Source of the DNA: Desulfofustis sp. PB-SRB1
Lineage (GTDB): Bacteria > Desulfobacterota > Desulfobulbia > Desulfobulbales > Desulfocapsaceae
Assembly (NCBI GenBank): GCA_016722945.1
Contig: JAEQMT010000066.1
Span: 1-64,000, forward strand
DNA length: 64,000 bases
Direction of reading: 5' to 3'
In this document: positions 31,610 through 40,824 of the stretch, piece by piece
How the letters are laid out: each line of letters opens with the position of its first letter
Numbering within the stretch: the stretch's first letter is position 1
The notes under the pieces: model-generated
Database searches by the model: none
What the model was told of the DNA's origin: nothing
Seen by the model: only the letters and a program-made list of their open reading frames with translations
Program-made: the position numbers and the translations under genes

Positions 31610-31794
31610 TTTACTACCGGATACCGCACCATTTGTCAATATCTTACGAGTCGTAAAAAGATGATACGGAATGGTGTTCAGCAATGTTCAACCGAGCATC
31701 TAATCATTGCAAAATCAGCTGGGTATTATTAAGAGCTTTAGGGGTAAGGAGGTACCAAACACCACAGTGACCAACACTATAGAGGAGGAAGCAG

Positions 31795-33573
31795 ATGAAC
31801 GTTTTGGTAATCGGCTCGGGTGGGAGAGAGCATTCACTGGTCTGGAAAATCAGGCAATCAAAACGTGTGGATAAGATATTTTGCGCCCCCGGCAATGCCG
31901 GCATCAAAGAGCTGGCACACTGTGTCGACATAGGCGCAACGGATGTGGAAGCGCTGGTTCGTTTTGCCACTGAAAACGATATTGATCTGAGCATCGTCGG
32001 CCCGGAGGCATCCCTTGTGGAGGGCGTTGTCGACGCCTTTGAAGATGCCGGACTACGCATCTTTGGCCCGCGCCAGAACGCCGCCATTCTCGAGGGAAGC
32101 AAGGTTTTCACCAAAAATTTTCTGAAAAAATATGAGATACCAACCGCCCCTTTCAAGGTTTTTGATGATGCCAAGAAGGCCAAAAAATACATCGAGAAAT
32201 GCGGTGCGCCGATCGTTGTCAAAGCCGATGGGCTTGCCGCCGGCAAAGGGGTGATCGTCGCGGCCAATGTCGCCGATGCTTTCGAGGCGGTTGACCGCAT
32301 TATGAAGAAGAAGGAGTTTGGTGATGCCGGTGATTGTGTGGTCGTCGAGCAATGTTTGATCGGCCAGGAGGCCTCTTTTATTGCCTTCACCGATGGCAAA
32401 ACGGTGTTGCCCCTGCCAAGTTCCCAGGATCATAAGCCGGTATATGAAAATGATCAGGGGCCTAATACCGGCGGTATGGGGGCATATTCACCGGCACCCA
32501 TCGTTACCGATGAAATTAACCGGTTTGTCATGGATAGGGTCATGCTGCCAACCATACGTGGCATGGCAGCCGAAGGCAGGCCGTTTAAAGGAATGTTGTA
32601 CGCCGGCCTGATGATCACCGATCATGAGGTCAATGTCCTGGAATTCAACTGCCGCTTCGGAGATCCCGAGGCGCAGCCGCTTGTTATGCGATTGAAAAGT
32701 GATATCATCGATATTTTCGAGGCGGCAATCGATGGTCGGTTGGACGAAATTGACATGAAGATCGACCCGCGACCGACGGTATGTGTGGTCATGTCTTCCG
32801 GCGGTTACCCGGGCTCGTATCAGACCGGCAAGAGAATCAAGGGATTAAGTAAGGCAGCGGCTCTTAATTCAGTGGAGGTATTTCATGCCGGAACCGCGGT
32901 CAAAAACGGCAGAACCGTTACCGCCGGAGGCAGGGTGCTCGGTATTACCGCCATCGGCAAAGATTTACAGACGGCCATTGACACAGCTTACGCGGCCGTT
33001 GAACAAATCAGCTGGACCGGCTGTTACTACCGCGGCGACATCGGTCACAAAGCGCTTTTCCATACCCAAAAGAGTATCAAACTTGCCGCCGTTGGCATCC
33101 TGATGGGAAGCGATTCTGATTTTGAGGTTATGAAGGAAGCCGCCGCACTGCTCACCAAATTCAAGATTCCCTATAAAATGACGGTGGCCTCGGCCCACCG
33201 CACCCCGGAACGGGTACTGGACTATTGTCGGCAGATTGAACGTAACAATATCAAGGTTATTATTGCCGGCGCCGGCATGGCCGCCCATCTGGCCGGGGTG
33301 GTGGCCGCTCATACCATCGTTCCGGTCATCGGTGTGCCGCTGAGCTCGTCGACACTTGGCGGGCTGGATGCGCTTTTGTCAACATCCCAGATGCCGCCGG
33401 GTATTCCGGTGGCCACTATGGGTATCGGCAGCGCCGGGGCAAAAAATGCGGCAATTCTCGCCGCTGAAATACTTGCGGTGCATGACGAAGAGCTTGCCGC
33501 GAAGTTACATGAATACCGCGCCGAGATGAACCGCTCCGTGATGGCAAAAGCGGCACGGGTGGAGGCACAATAA
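31795..33573 (+). CDS. purD: PurD-PurE fusion: phosphoribosylamine-glycine ligase plus N5-CAIR mutase
   Basis: 592 residues carrying two purine enzymes. Residues 1-424 are PurD, an ATP-grasp enzyme making glycinamide ribonucleotide: start NVLVIGSGGREHSLVWK, PSSQDHKPVYENDQGPN, GPNTGGMGAYSPAP, end YYRGDIGHKALFHT. After a short linker (QKSIKL) residues about 430-592 are PurE, which converts N5-CAIR to CAIR: GILMGSDSDFEVM, ASAHRTPERV, GAGMAAHLAGVVAAHT, GIGSAGAKNAAI. PurE has no own start codon at the usual place, so the fusion looks genuine. GAGGAGGAAGCAG lies before the ATG. It is followed 7 bases on by tsaC. Confidence 0.93.
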   Translation: MNVLVIGSGGREHSLVWKIRQSKRVDKIFCAPGNAGIKELAHCVDIGATDVEALVRFATENDIDLSIVGPEASLVEGVVDAFEDAGLRIFGPRQNAAILEGSKVFTKNFLKKYEIPTAPFKVFDDAKKAKKYIEKCGAPIVVKADGLAAGKGVIVAANVADAFEAVDRIMKKKEFGDAGDCVVVEQCLIGQEASFIAFTDGKTVLPLPSSQDHKPVYENDQGPNTGGMGAYSPAPIVTDEINRFVMDRVMLPTIRGMAAEGRPFKGMLYAGLMITDHEVNVLEFNCRFGDPEAQPLVMRLKSDIIDIFEAAIDGRLDEIDMKIDPRPTVCVVMSSGGYPGSYQTGKRIKGLSKAAALNSVEVFHAGTAVKNGRTVTAGGRVLGITAIGKDLQTAIDTAYAAVEQISWTGCYYRGDIGHKALFHTQKSIKLAAVGILMGSDSDFEVMKEAAALLTKFKIPYKMTVASAHRTPERVLDYCRQIERNNIKVIIAGAGMAAHLAGVVAAHTIVPVIGVPLSSSTLGGLDALLSTSQMPPGIPVATMGIGSAGAKNAAILAAEILAVHDEELAAKLHEYRAEMNRSVMAKAARVEAQ

Positions 33574-33579
33574 TTTCGG

Positions 33580-34197
33580 ATGCCTGCAATTGGAGATTCG
33601 CTTGCCGCCGCCGCCGCGGTTCTGGCGGCAGGCGGCGTGGTTGCGCTGCCCACCGAAACCAGCTATGGGCTGGCGGTTGATCCGGGCAAGGAGGCACCGC
33701 TCAGGCGGCTGTATGCCCTAAAGAAGAGACCCCCAAATAAACCGCTATCACTTGTGGCGGCGGATACCAACCAGCTCTACCAGGTGATAACAACTATTCC
33801 GCCTTGCTATGAACCACTGATGGAAAGGTTCTGGCCGGGGCCCCTGACCCTTATTTTTCCGGCCAGGGCTGATATCCACCCCTTAGTGAGGGCAGCAGAC
33901 GGTACCGTTGCCGTGCGCATATCCTCACATCCGGCGCCGACCACGCTGAGTAGCCTGTATGGATCCCCCTTGACCGCAACCAGTGCAAACCTCGCCGGAG
34001 AACCGCCGAGGTTTTCGGCCCACAAGGTTGCTGAATTATTTGGTGATGAAGTGGACTATATCTTCGATGCCGCCACCTATACTCCCATTGCCCAGAGTTC
34101 AACTATTGTAGGTGTGAAGAACGGCGAACTTGTTTTACATCGCGGCGGGGCAATCGATTTCACCGATATTTGCCTACCCAACGCTGGTTTCATGTAG
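33580..34197 (+). CDS. tsaC: L-threonylcarbamoyladenylate synthase (Sua5/YrdC/YciO family)
   Basis: 205 residues. The enzyme makes threonylcarbamoyl-AMP for the t6A modification of tRNAs reading ANN codons. The family motifs KKRPPNKPLSLV, RFWPGPLTLIFPA and TATSANLAGEPP are all seen. No Sua5 C-terminal domain. It sits 7 bases after the purD-purE stop. tsaE (43455) and tsaD (61167) are elsewhere in the window. Confidence 0.9.
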   Translation: MPAIGDSLAAAAAVLAAGGVVALPTETSYGLAVDPGKEAPLRRLYALKKRPPNKPLSLVAADTNQLYQVITTIPPCYEPLMERFWPGPLTLIFPARADIHPLVRAADGTVAVRISSHPAPTTLSSLYGSPLTATSANLAGEPPRFSAHKVAELFGDEVDYIFDAATYTPIAQSSTIVGVKNGELVLHRGGAIDFTDICLPNAGFM

Positions 34198-34367
34198 TAC
34201 CCAATCAAGCCTCACCTGTCCACTTGGCCTTTCCTGCCATTTTTTCCGGTTTTCTGGTGGTAAAGCTCTAAACGTCTTGTCGCATTGCTGAATGAACTGA
34301 TTCCGCTGTATGGGAACCAACATCTAAAATCATATAATAGGTGACCCGGCATCAAATGGGTAATGTG

Positions 34368-36050
34368 TTACCTGCTCAGATGCCGATACTTCATGCGATG
34401 CGGCTGATCGGCGGCCGAGCCCAGCCGTTTTTTCCGGTCTTTTTCATACTCACTGTAATTGCCGTCGAAGAAGTCGATGGCGCCATCTTCGGCAAAGGCG
34501 AGGATGTGGGTGGCAATCCGGTCGAGAAACCACCGGTCATGGCTGATCACCAGAGCGCAGCCGCCGAATTGTTCCAGCGCCTGTTCCAGTCCGTGCAGGG
34601 TATTGACGTCAAGGTCATTGGTCGGCTCATCGAGCAGCAATACATTGGCGCCCTGTTTAAGCATCATGGCGAGATGAACCCGGTTTCGCTGTCCGCCCGA
34701 CAGGGTATTAATCTTCTTTTGCTGGTCGGCGCCGCTGAAATTAAAACGGGCAACATAGGCACGACTGTTCATTTCATGATTGCCCAGGATAATGGTATCC
34801 GCTCCCCCCGATATGGCCTGCCAGACGGTATCTTCATCGCGTAATTGTTCGCGACTTTGATCGACATGGGCAAGAGAGACGGACTGGCCGATCTCAATGG
34901 TGCCGCTGTCCGGCTGTAGAGCACCGGTGATAAGTTTGAAGAGGCTGGTTTTACCGGCGCCGTTTGGTCCGATAATGCCGATGATCGCTCCGGCCGGTAT
35001 GGAAAGATTGAGATTTTCGAAGATAACCCGGTCGTCAAACGATTTGCCGGCCCCGGAGATTTCAATCACCTTGTCGCCCAGACGGAGACCCGGTGGGATA
35101 AACAGCGCCATGTCCCGGATTGCGGTGTCGGTATCCACCTGGAGGAGCTGCTCATAGCCGTTGATCCGTGATTTTGCTTTGGTGCGCCGGCCCTTTGGGG
35201 TCATGCGGATCCATTCCAGTTCGCGCTGCAGGGTCTTTCTACGCTCGCTCTGCTGTTTTTCCTCCACCGCCAGACGTTTTTCTTTCTGCTCCAACCAGGA
35301 AGAATAATTTCCCTTCCAGGGAATACCCGCTCCCCGATCCAGCTCAAGAATCCACCCGGCCACGTTGTCAAGAAAATAACGGTCATGGGTAACGGCGATA
35401 ACGGTACCTTCGTAGTCGCGCAGATGGCGTTCGAGCCAGGCCACCGATTCCGCATCGAGGTGGTTGGTGGGTTCATCGAGCAAGAGGATATCTGGTTTGG
35501 CCAGCAGTATACGGCACAGGGCAACCCGGCGTTTTTCTCCTCCTGACAGTACCCGGCAGAGGGTATCGGGGGGAGGGCAGCGCAGGGCATCCATGGCCAT
35601 CTCCAGCCTGCTTTCAACGTCCCATGCTGAAACCATATCGAGTTGTTCCTGGACCCCGGCCTGGCGCTCGATGAGAGCCTGCATCTCATCGTCGTCCATG
35701 GGTTCGCCAAATGCTTCGTTAATCGCGTTAAATTCATCGAGCAGGGAAAAAACCTCACCCAGGCCCTGTTTGACCTCCTCATACACCGTCTTGTCTGGAT
35801 CGAGAACCGGCTCCTGTTCCAGTAGATCGACACGATAACCGGGTGCAAGGACAATTTTCCCGTTAAAATCGTGGTCGCGGCCTGCCAAAATCCGCAACAA
35901 CGAACTTTTACCGGAGCCGTTGAGCCCAAGCACGCCGATCTTGGCGCCATAGAAATACGACAGGGATATGTCCTTGAGAACCGGTTTGTTGTTGTACAGC
36001 TTGCTTACCTTGATCATCGAATAGATGATCTTTTCATCTTCATGGCTCAT
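34368..36050 (-). CDS. ettA: Energy-dependent translational throttle protein EttA (ABC-F)
   Basis: 560 residues, two ABC ATPase domains and no membrane part. Walker A motifs GLNGSGKSSLL and GPNGAGKTSLF, signatures LSGGEKRRVAL and LSGGQRNRVHL, and Walker B LLLDEPTNHLD and LLLDEPTNDLD. The arm and linker (GRRTKAKSRINGYE) match EttA, which binds the ribosomal E site and links translation to the ATP level. Start and length agree with the family. Confidence 0.95.
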   Translation of the reverse strand: MSHEDEKIIYSMIKVSKLYNNKPVLKDISLSYFYGAKIGVLGLNGSGKSSLLRILAGRDHDFNGKIVLAPGYRVDLLEQEPVLDPDKTVYEEVKQGLGEVFSLLDEFNAINEAFGEPMDDDEMQALIERQAGVQEQLDMVSAWDVESRLEMAMDALRCPPPDTLCRVLSGGEKRRVALCRILLAKPDILLLDEPTNHLDAESVAWLERHLRDYEGTVIAVTHDRYFLDNVAGWILELDRGAGIPWKGNYSSWLEQKEKRLAVEEKQQSERRKTLQRELEWIRMTPKGRRTKAKSRINGYEQLLQVDTDTAIRDMALFIPPGLRLGDKVIEISGAGKSFDDRVIFENLNLSIPAGAIIGIIGPNGAGKTSLFKLITGALQPDSGTIEIGQSVSLAHVDQSREQLRDEDTVWQAISGGADTIILGNHEMNSRAYVARFNFSGADQQKKINTLSGGQRNRVHLAMMLKQGANVLLLDEPTNDLDVNTLHGLEQALEQFGGCALVISHDRWFLDRIATHILAFAEDGAIDFFDGNYSEYEKDRKKRLGSAADQPHRMKYRHLSR

Positions 36051-36205
36051 AGCAGTAGTGTCTCATTGTCGATGGTTATTGAAATTAATGAATTTTTTCT
36101 CAGGGCCGGGAGTCGTCCGCCCAACTGACTCGGCTGCCCTCATGGTCAAAGCGATAGATTAACCCAGGATTTTTTTGTTGTACGAGTTCTTCGAGCCTTT
36201 TGGCA

Positions 36206-36240
36206 ATAAAAAAGGGACAACCGGAGATTCCGGCTGTCCC
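36206..36240 (-). terminator. Rho-independent terminator of the rhodanese gene
   Basis: On the minus strand, GGGACAGCCGGA and TCCGGTTGTCCC form a 12-bp stem around a 3-base loop, with one mismatched pair and a run of six T directly after. It lies 26 bases past the rhodanese stop. Confidence 0.9.
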
Positions 36241-36265
36241 TGTTAACTCAGCGTTGAAGGATAAC

Positions 36266-37591
36266 TTATTCGGGCATCAGGATCGGACAGTCACACTCGG
36301 GATCGCTGATATCCAGCAGCAGGAATTTGGTCTCAAATCCATGGTTGATCAATTCCCGATAAGCAAGATCAGCGCGGGCGCCGGTGGAGCAGTGGACAAA
36401 GATCCGCTTGTCCTTGGGTAGCTCATCGAGTCTTTTGGGAATTTCATCCAGGGGGATGTTTACCGTATTGGGGAAGATGCCGAGCTCGGCAATCTCATCC
36501 GCAGTACGGGCGTCGATCACGTAGGTGTCGGGCAACTCACCCATAACTGCCTGACGGAACTCGGCGACCGAAACCTCTCCCTTACCGAGCTGTCTCACCC
36601 AACTGATCTCGGTGGTGAAGATGGGGCCGGTCTCCACCGCACCGCCGCGGGCAACCCATCCATCAAAACCGTCGATGACAATGGCAACATGCTTGAACCC
36701 TTCATCGCGAAGCTCGTTCAAGGCCTCCATTTCCTCTTCCTCGTCGTTGGCATAGATAACAACCGGAGCATTACGCGGAATATCATCAATTCTGTCGTAG
36801 AGGTCATCAAAAGTGATCTGAATGGAGCGGGGAATACGGCCTTCAACGGCGACACCGTCCTCGCGCATATCAAGCAGCACGATATTGCCCTTGGTCACGT
36901 ATTCATCGGTGGCATAGAGGGGAAGTCCCGCTTTGGACCAGGCGGGCTCGCCTGCTAGAAAACCGCGCACGTTAGTGTATCCAAATTTCTTCGCCATACT
37001 GGCGTTTTGTGAGGTCATGCCTCAGGTGTAGCCGCCGCAGTAGAAAATCAGCAGCTTGTCCTTGTCCTCGGGCAACACCGCTGCTCCTTTTTCTTTGAGC
37101 ATCGGTACCGGGATGTTGATTGAACCCGGCAGGTGGGCCTGGTTGAATCTCATCTCGGGACGGGCATCCACCAGGGTAAGCGGCGTACCATTCTGGATAA
37201 GTTCGTTGAGTTCTTCAACCTGGATTTCAGTAACTCCCTCGGGAAGTTTTGCCAGCTTGGGTTCAATGACGGTGGCGAAACGATCATCACCGCGCTGTTC
37301 CCACTTGATGATGGCTGCTTCGCCTTTTTGGGCAAACTCAAGACCTTGGGTGTCGTCATCGAACCGTACCATCATAGTCTTGGCGTCATCGCCTCTGCCC
37401 ACCGTGATGGAAATTGTTTTTGCCTTGTTGGAGCGGCCCACAACCGGTCCCTGGTAGACATTTTTGTTAGCTTCTTCAGCCGCCGATACCGTCTGGCCGA
37501 ATGGGCTGAAGTCATTTCCGACGCCCGTAAAAATAAAAGCTGCCGCCAATGCGGCACAGAACAGACGGGACGCACTTCTTGCGTGTCGCAT
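36266..37591 (-). CDS. Exported three-domain rhodanese with apparent selenocysteine
   Basis: A 441-residue protein if TGA at 37022-37024 is read as selenocysteine (residue 190). Signal peptide MRHARSASRLFCAALAAAF, then a region of unknown fold (about 40-120) and three rhodanese domains. Domain 1 (about 125-205) has the active loop FYCGGYT-U-GMTS; relatives have Cys at the U place. Domain 2 (about 215-315) has IYANDEEEE and no Cys, so is probably inactive. Domain 3 (about 340-435) has the loop VHCSTGARAD with its Cys. The frame is otherwise unbroken and ends at a good terminator. The start was chosen because GGAGG stands before ATG at 37591. Likely role: sulfane-sulfur transfer in the periplasm. 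Read without Sec, the product stops inside domain 1. Confidence 0.85.
36992..37024 (-). other. Candidate selenocysteine TGA (37022-37024) with SECIS-like stem-loop
   Basis: Seventeen bases after TGA a CGCC/GGCG stem closes the loop AGTAT, so the loop starts 21 bases after TGA and has a G among its first two bases. Both agree with the general rules for bacterial SECIS elements. The stem is short. Confidence 0.6.
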
Positions 37592-37823
37592 AAACTCCTC
37601 CATAATGTTTGATTGTTGAGGTTTAGGTGATAGGTTTTTCATATAGCATAATTTAAAAATAAATGAAATACCTAAATTCAATTCAAAACAGCAAGGCCAT
37701 ACCGCGCCTACAAATCAAGTATAGGGATTTTAAATATCGTGAACAAGGTTGCCGCCAGGTGATTTTTGTTGCGCGAACCTGTAACACACTTGAATAATAT
37801 TAAATTCGTATTAAATATAATTA

Positions 37824-38135
37824 ATGATTGCTGACGATCGCAACAAAGAAATTGAGTGGTTAAAAGTGCTTTCCGAAGAGGATGTCCACTTCGTGAAGCG
37901 GTTTGTCTTGTCCTCCGGTTCACTCAAACAAATGGCTCAGAAATACGGGGTTTCATATCCAACGTTGCGAATTCGTCTTAATCGCCTGATCGAGAAAATT
38001 CGTTTGGCGGAGGATCCCATCGGCAAAGATCCTTTCATACTGTTAATCAGAACATTGGTGGTTGATGGAAGGCTCTCTGCCACCGATGCAAAAGAGATAA
38101 TCGCGGTACATAAAGCGGGAGGCAACAAAACATGA
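37824..38135 (+). CDS. DUF2089-like putative DNA-binding protein
   Basis: 103 residues. Residues about 15-65 form a helix-turn-helix-like region (FVLSSGSLKQMAQKYGVS, then YPTLRIRLNRLIEKI), similar to the part of DUF2089 proteins after their zinc ribbon, which is missing here. The tail (VVDGRLSATDAKEII) resembles SHOCT-type helices. It overlaps the next gene by four bases (ATGA), so the two act as a pair. No clear ribosome site is seen before the ATG. Confidence 0.78.
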   Translation: MIADDRNKEIEWLKVLSEEDVHFVKRFVLSSGSLKQMAQKYGVSYPTLRIRLNRLIEKIRLAEDPIGKDPFILLIRTLVVDGRLSATDAKEIIAVHKAGGNKT

Positions 38136-38482
38136 CGGAACCGTGGTTTGATGCAAACATATATGGATGGATACCGGGTACCCTGCTTGGCGTTATCGGT
38201 GGTGGGATCGGCGGACCACTTATCGGTATCTGTGCCGGTAGAGGAAAACTCAAGGGGCTGGTGCTGGGATTTGTGTTTACCATTCTAGCGACATGCGCCA
38301 TCTTGCTGGGTGCGGGCCTTTATGCTCTGGTATCAGGTCAGCCGTATGGGGTCTGGTATGGTCTCGGCTTTGCCGGCCTGCTTGGGCTCATTATATTTGG
38401 GGGTCTCACTCCTATTATTTTGAGTCGATACCGGGAGGCTGAACTTCGAAAATCATTGGCTGAAGATTTGATGGCGCCGTAA
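38132..38482 (+). CDS. Small integral membrane protein
   Basis: 116 residues with three hydrophobic segments: GTLLGVIGGGIGGPLIGIC, GLVLGFVFTILATCAILLG and LGFAGLLGLIIFGGLTPII. No family recognised. Partner of the upstream DUF2089-like gene, with which it overlaps by four bases. Its last codons and TAA stop (LMAP) lie in the end repeat of the dispersed element at 38467, so the C-terminus may have been altered by insertion. Confidence 0.75.
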   Translation: MTEPWFDANIYGWIPGTLLGVIGGGIGGPLIGICAGRGKLKGLVLGFVFTILATCAILLGAGLYALVSGQPYGVWYGLGFAGLLGLIIFGGLTPIILSRYREAELRKSLAEDLMAP

Positions 38483-38637
38483 AAACTTCGCTCTCCGTCG
38501 TCGTGGGATCGTTTTGACTTCTCGACGTATCAGTTGTACGCCTGCGAGGTCAAAACGACCATCACTTCTAATTTAGCTATGTTTTTGCTTCTAGCCATCT
38601 TAGGCTGCTAGACCGAATTTTTACGGATTCTTCAGAT
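38467..38637. repeat. Dispersed intergenic element, copy B
   Basis: Left end TTTGATGGCGCCGTAAAAAC and right end TTTTTACGGATTCTTCAGA form imperfect inverted ends like those of the copy at 59529. Its core (TTGTACGCCTGCGAGG) resembles that of the copy at 42011 (CTGTACGCATGCGAGG) and differs from the other copies. Confidence 0.55.
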
Positions 38638-38651
38638 TTATGAAGGCCCAG

Positions 38652-38699
38652 AACAATCAGCCCCGCTTGGGCACAAGGCTCGGGCGGGGCCGGATTGTT
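38652..38699. terminator. Long GC-rich hairpin between convergent genes
   Basis: AACAATC and GATTGTT, with CCCCGC and GCGGGG inside, form a long imperfect stem. It lies 26 bases past the cytochrome stop (minus strand) and could end transcripts from either side. Confidence 0.5.
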
Positions 38700-38725
38700 A
38701 CGGAGAATAGGGTGGAATTACGGTG

Positions 38726-40066
38726 CTACCGCCAAATCCACTCGGTTTTGAGATCGAGGGTTTTTTCCTCTTCATAAAAGACCACTTCACTTCCGTCGAA
38801 CTCACCAAAAGGCACGTACCACAGGACAACTGATACGTTCAACTCGTCGTTGAGCAATTCCCGTCTGGTGTCACCGTCTTTTTCCATATCCTCATAGGGG
38901 TAGGCAATCTCAAAGGTCTCATGGACGCGGGCCAACGGACCAATGCTTGTTTCACGCAGAATGCCGCTTTTTTCGTAGGGTCCGCGACCCATTTCCTTGC
39001 CGCGTCCCATGCGGGCCGGAAACGGCATATAGATTTTTTCTTCGCGGTACACTTCTTCATCATCAGGGGTTGTGGCGGTCACTTCCAGGACCAGCCTGTT
39101 GGGGGTCGGTCAGCCGTCTGGAATGGCATGCCCCGTTTTATTGTAAATCTCCACATCTATGATACCGATGGGAATAACCCCTTCTTCCCTGTTTTTCCGC
39201 CAGAATATCGAACGACCTTCAACTTTGACATCCAGAGCCATTTCAATCATGGTCGGGTCACGATAGGCCTGCATGTTATGACCCAGTTCCGACTGATACA
39301 TATGGCAGTCCTGGCACGATTCACTACCGCCGTGCGCTACGTAGGCAAAGAGATAACTGCCGTAAGCGGTGGCGCACTGGGAAGGATGATCGAGCTCGAA
39401 ACTCGGGCCCTGTCCATGGCATTGGCCGCAGAAGATCGATTCGCCAATGGCCGGCGCCACGGCCATATTGACGTATTCCTCGTCATCATGGTCTCCTTCC
39501 AGCCCCCCATACACCGTATCCGGCTGTGGATAACCATCGTGATACTTGTGGATCAGGGCAACTTTCTGGTGGCAGACCATGCAGCCGATATTGAGGCTGA
39601 CCAAGGTATCTTCAAGCTCATCAACGGTGTCCCAGTCGTTTTCGCGATAGGCCTGCTGCCAGCCACGGATGGTGGCGACGATTTCCTGAGCAACCTCGTC
39701 GGTTGCCTCGTCGAGCTGGGGAAGGTGACACTTCATGCACATCATGAGGTGTTCAACGGTGATGTCGGAATCCTCCTTGACGCCGGAATATTCAAAAAGT
39801 TTGAGCCCTTTTTCAATGGTTGTGATTATGGTCGGAGCGGTACGCGGCGATCCCAGGACAGATCTGGCGTGCAGTGATTCCTCCCATTCATAGTAGATCT
39901 CCTCGTGACAATCGATGCAGCGGCTCGAATCGTACCGTTCGGCAAGCTCAGCAATCGAAGTTGCCTTAGGAGGTGGTTCGGGTTTTGGTCCACCCGCACT
40001 CTGCGCCGTTATTGCTACCGCGGCAATGGCGAGGCAGGCTAGACCTCCTATCACAATGTGTTTCAT
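38726..40066 (-). CDS. Exported pentaheme cytochrome c with apparent selenocysteine
   Basis: 446 residues if TGA at 39110-39112 is read through as selenocysteine (residue 319). Signal peptide MKHIVIGGLACLAIAAVAI. Five heme c sites: CIDCH (50), CMKCH (110), CMVCH (162), CGQCH (213) and CQDCH (251). After them comes a beta-rich C-terminal part; the passage NKTGHAIPDG-U-PTPNRLVLEV crosses the TGA with no change of frame, and the G-H-x-I-P-D-G context fits the conserved GH(x)P(x)G region of multiheme cytochromes. Without Sec the last 128 residues are lost. It probably transfers electrons in the periplasm, perhaps in sulfur or metal respiration. The ATG is preceded by AGGAGTTATG. Confidence 0.85.
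39074..39112 (-). other. Candidate selenocysteine TGA (39110-39112) with SECIS-like stem-loop
   Basis: Thirteen bases after TGA, GGC-T-GGTC and GACC-GCC pair in a 7-bp stem with one bulged T and an 8-base loop (CTGGAAGT) that starts 21 bases after TGA. A bulged U in the upper stem and G in the loop are features of the known E. coli fdhF element. Confidence 0.6.
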
Positions 40067-40824
40067 AACTCCTCCTGTAAAATGAGATTATGCGGCAAAC
40101 ACCTGCCTGATACTTTGGCAGGCGCCGGTATATCCGAAAATAATTGGTTTGTGCGCATACCGGTTAGCAGCTTAACTGCCAAGCTCGCTTCCTCTGAGTC
40201 TTTGCTTTTATCTGATAGTGAGACGAAAATCTGTAGATGCTTAGAGAACAGCAGACGAACCGAGAGGAATCTGCTGAAAACAAAAGCGCTGGCGTGTTTG
40301 GTGAAACAGCTGAAGATGGGGGATATTGATACCATGGCAACCCGGTTACAACGCGGCAAATGAATGAACGCTCACTCTTTAGCTACCCTACAGAAGCCCG
40401 AAAGTCAACCTTCAATCACCTGTTGAACCAGCACTTCAGTTGCCGGCAAAACACCATGGGTATCCTGCCGGAACTGATCCTTCATCTCGAGCCTGCTGAA
40501 ATTGCCGGCGACCTTACCAAATGGCCTGTTCGCATAAACTCTGTTTTTGCTCAAAAAATCTTATGCCGGCAATATCGGTCATAGCTCCGCGGTAAAATGG
40601 TGCTCGTGCCTTGATCTTGAACGAAAATTTTCATTGTTCAAGGTTTCCAGTGCTGGTCTTCTGGCAGTCTCCGGCGACTGGCGTCTCACAGGGCGAAGAT
40701 GGGGGAAGAAAGTGCTTCAAGAGGTTTCATGAACCTTTTTTCCAGAGCAAGGCAAGCAGGCATGATGTTCCGTCCCTCCCGGCCATCACGGCGTAAAGTA
40801 ATCGGCAGGGTCTTTACAGTGACC
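40067..40824. other. 758-base stretch without a sure gene; contains a TetR-type palindrome at 40361-40378
   Basis: Plus-strand frames at about 40100-40363 (NLLKTKALACLVKQLKMGD) and 40360-40584 look weakly coding but have no family match. The palindrome TGAATGA-ACGC-TCACTCT at 40361-40378 repeats the motif found before the TetR gene at 31592. It lies about 295 bases upstream of the cytochrome gene on the minus strand, so it could serve that gene's leader. Confidence 0.4.
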
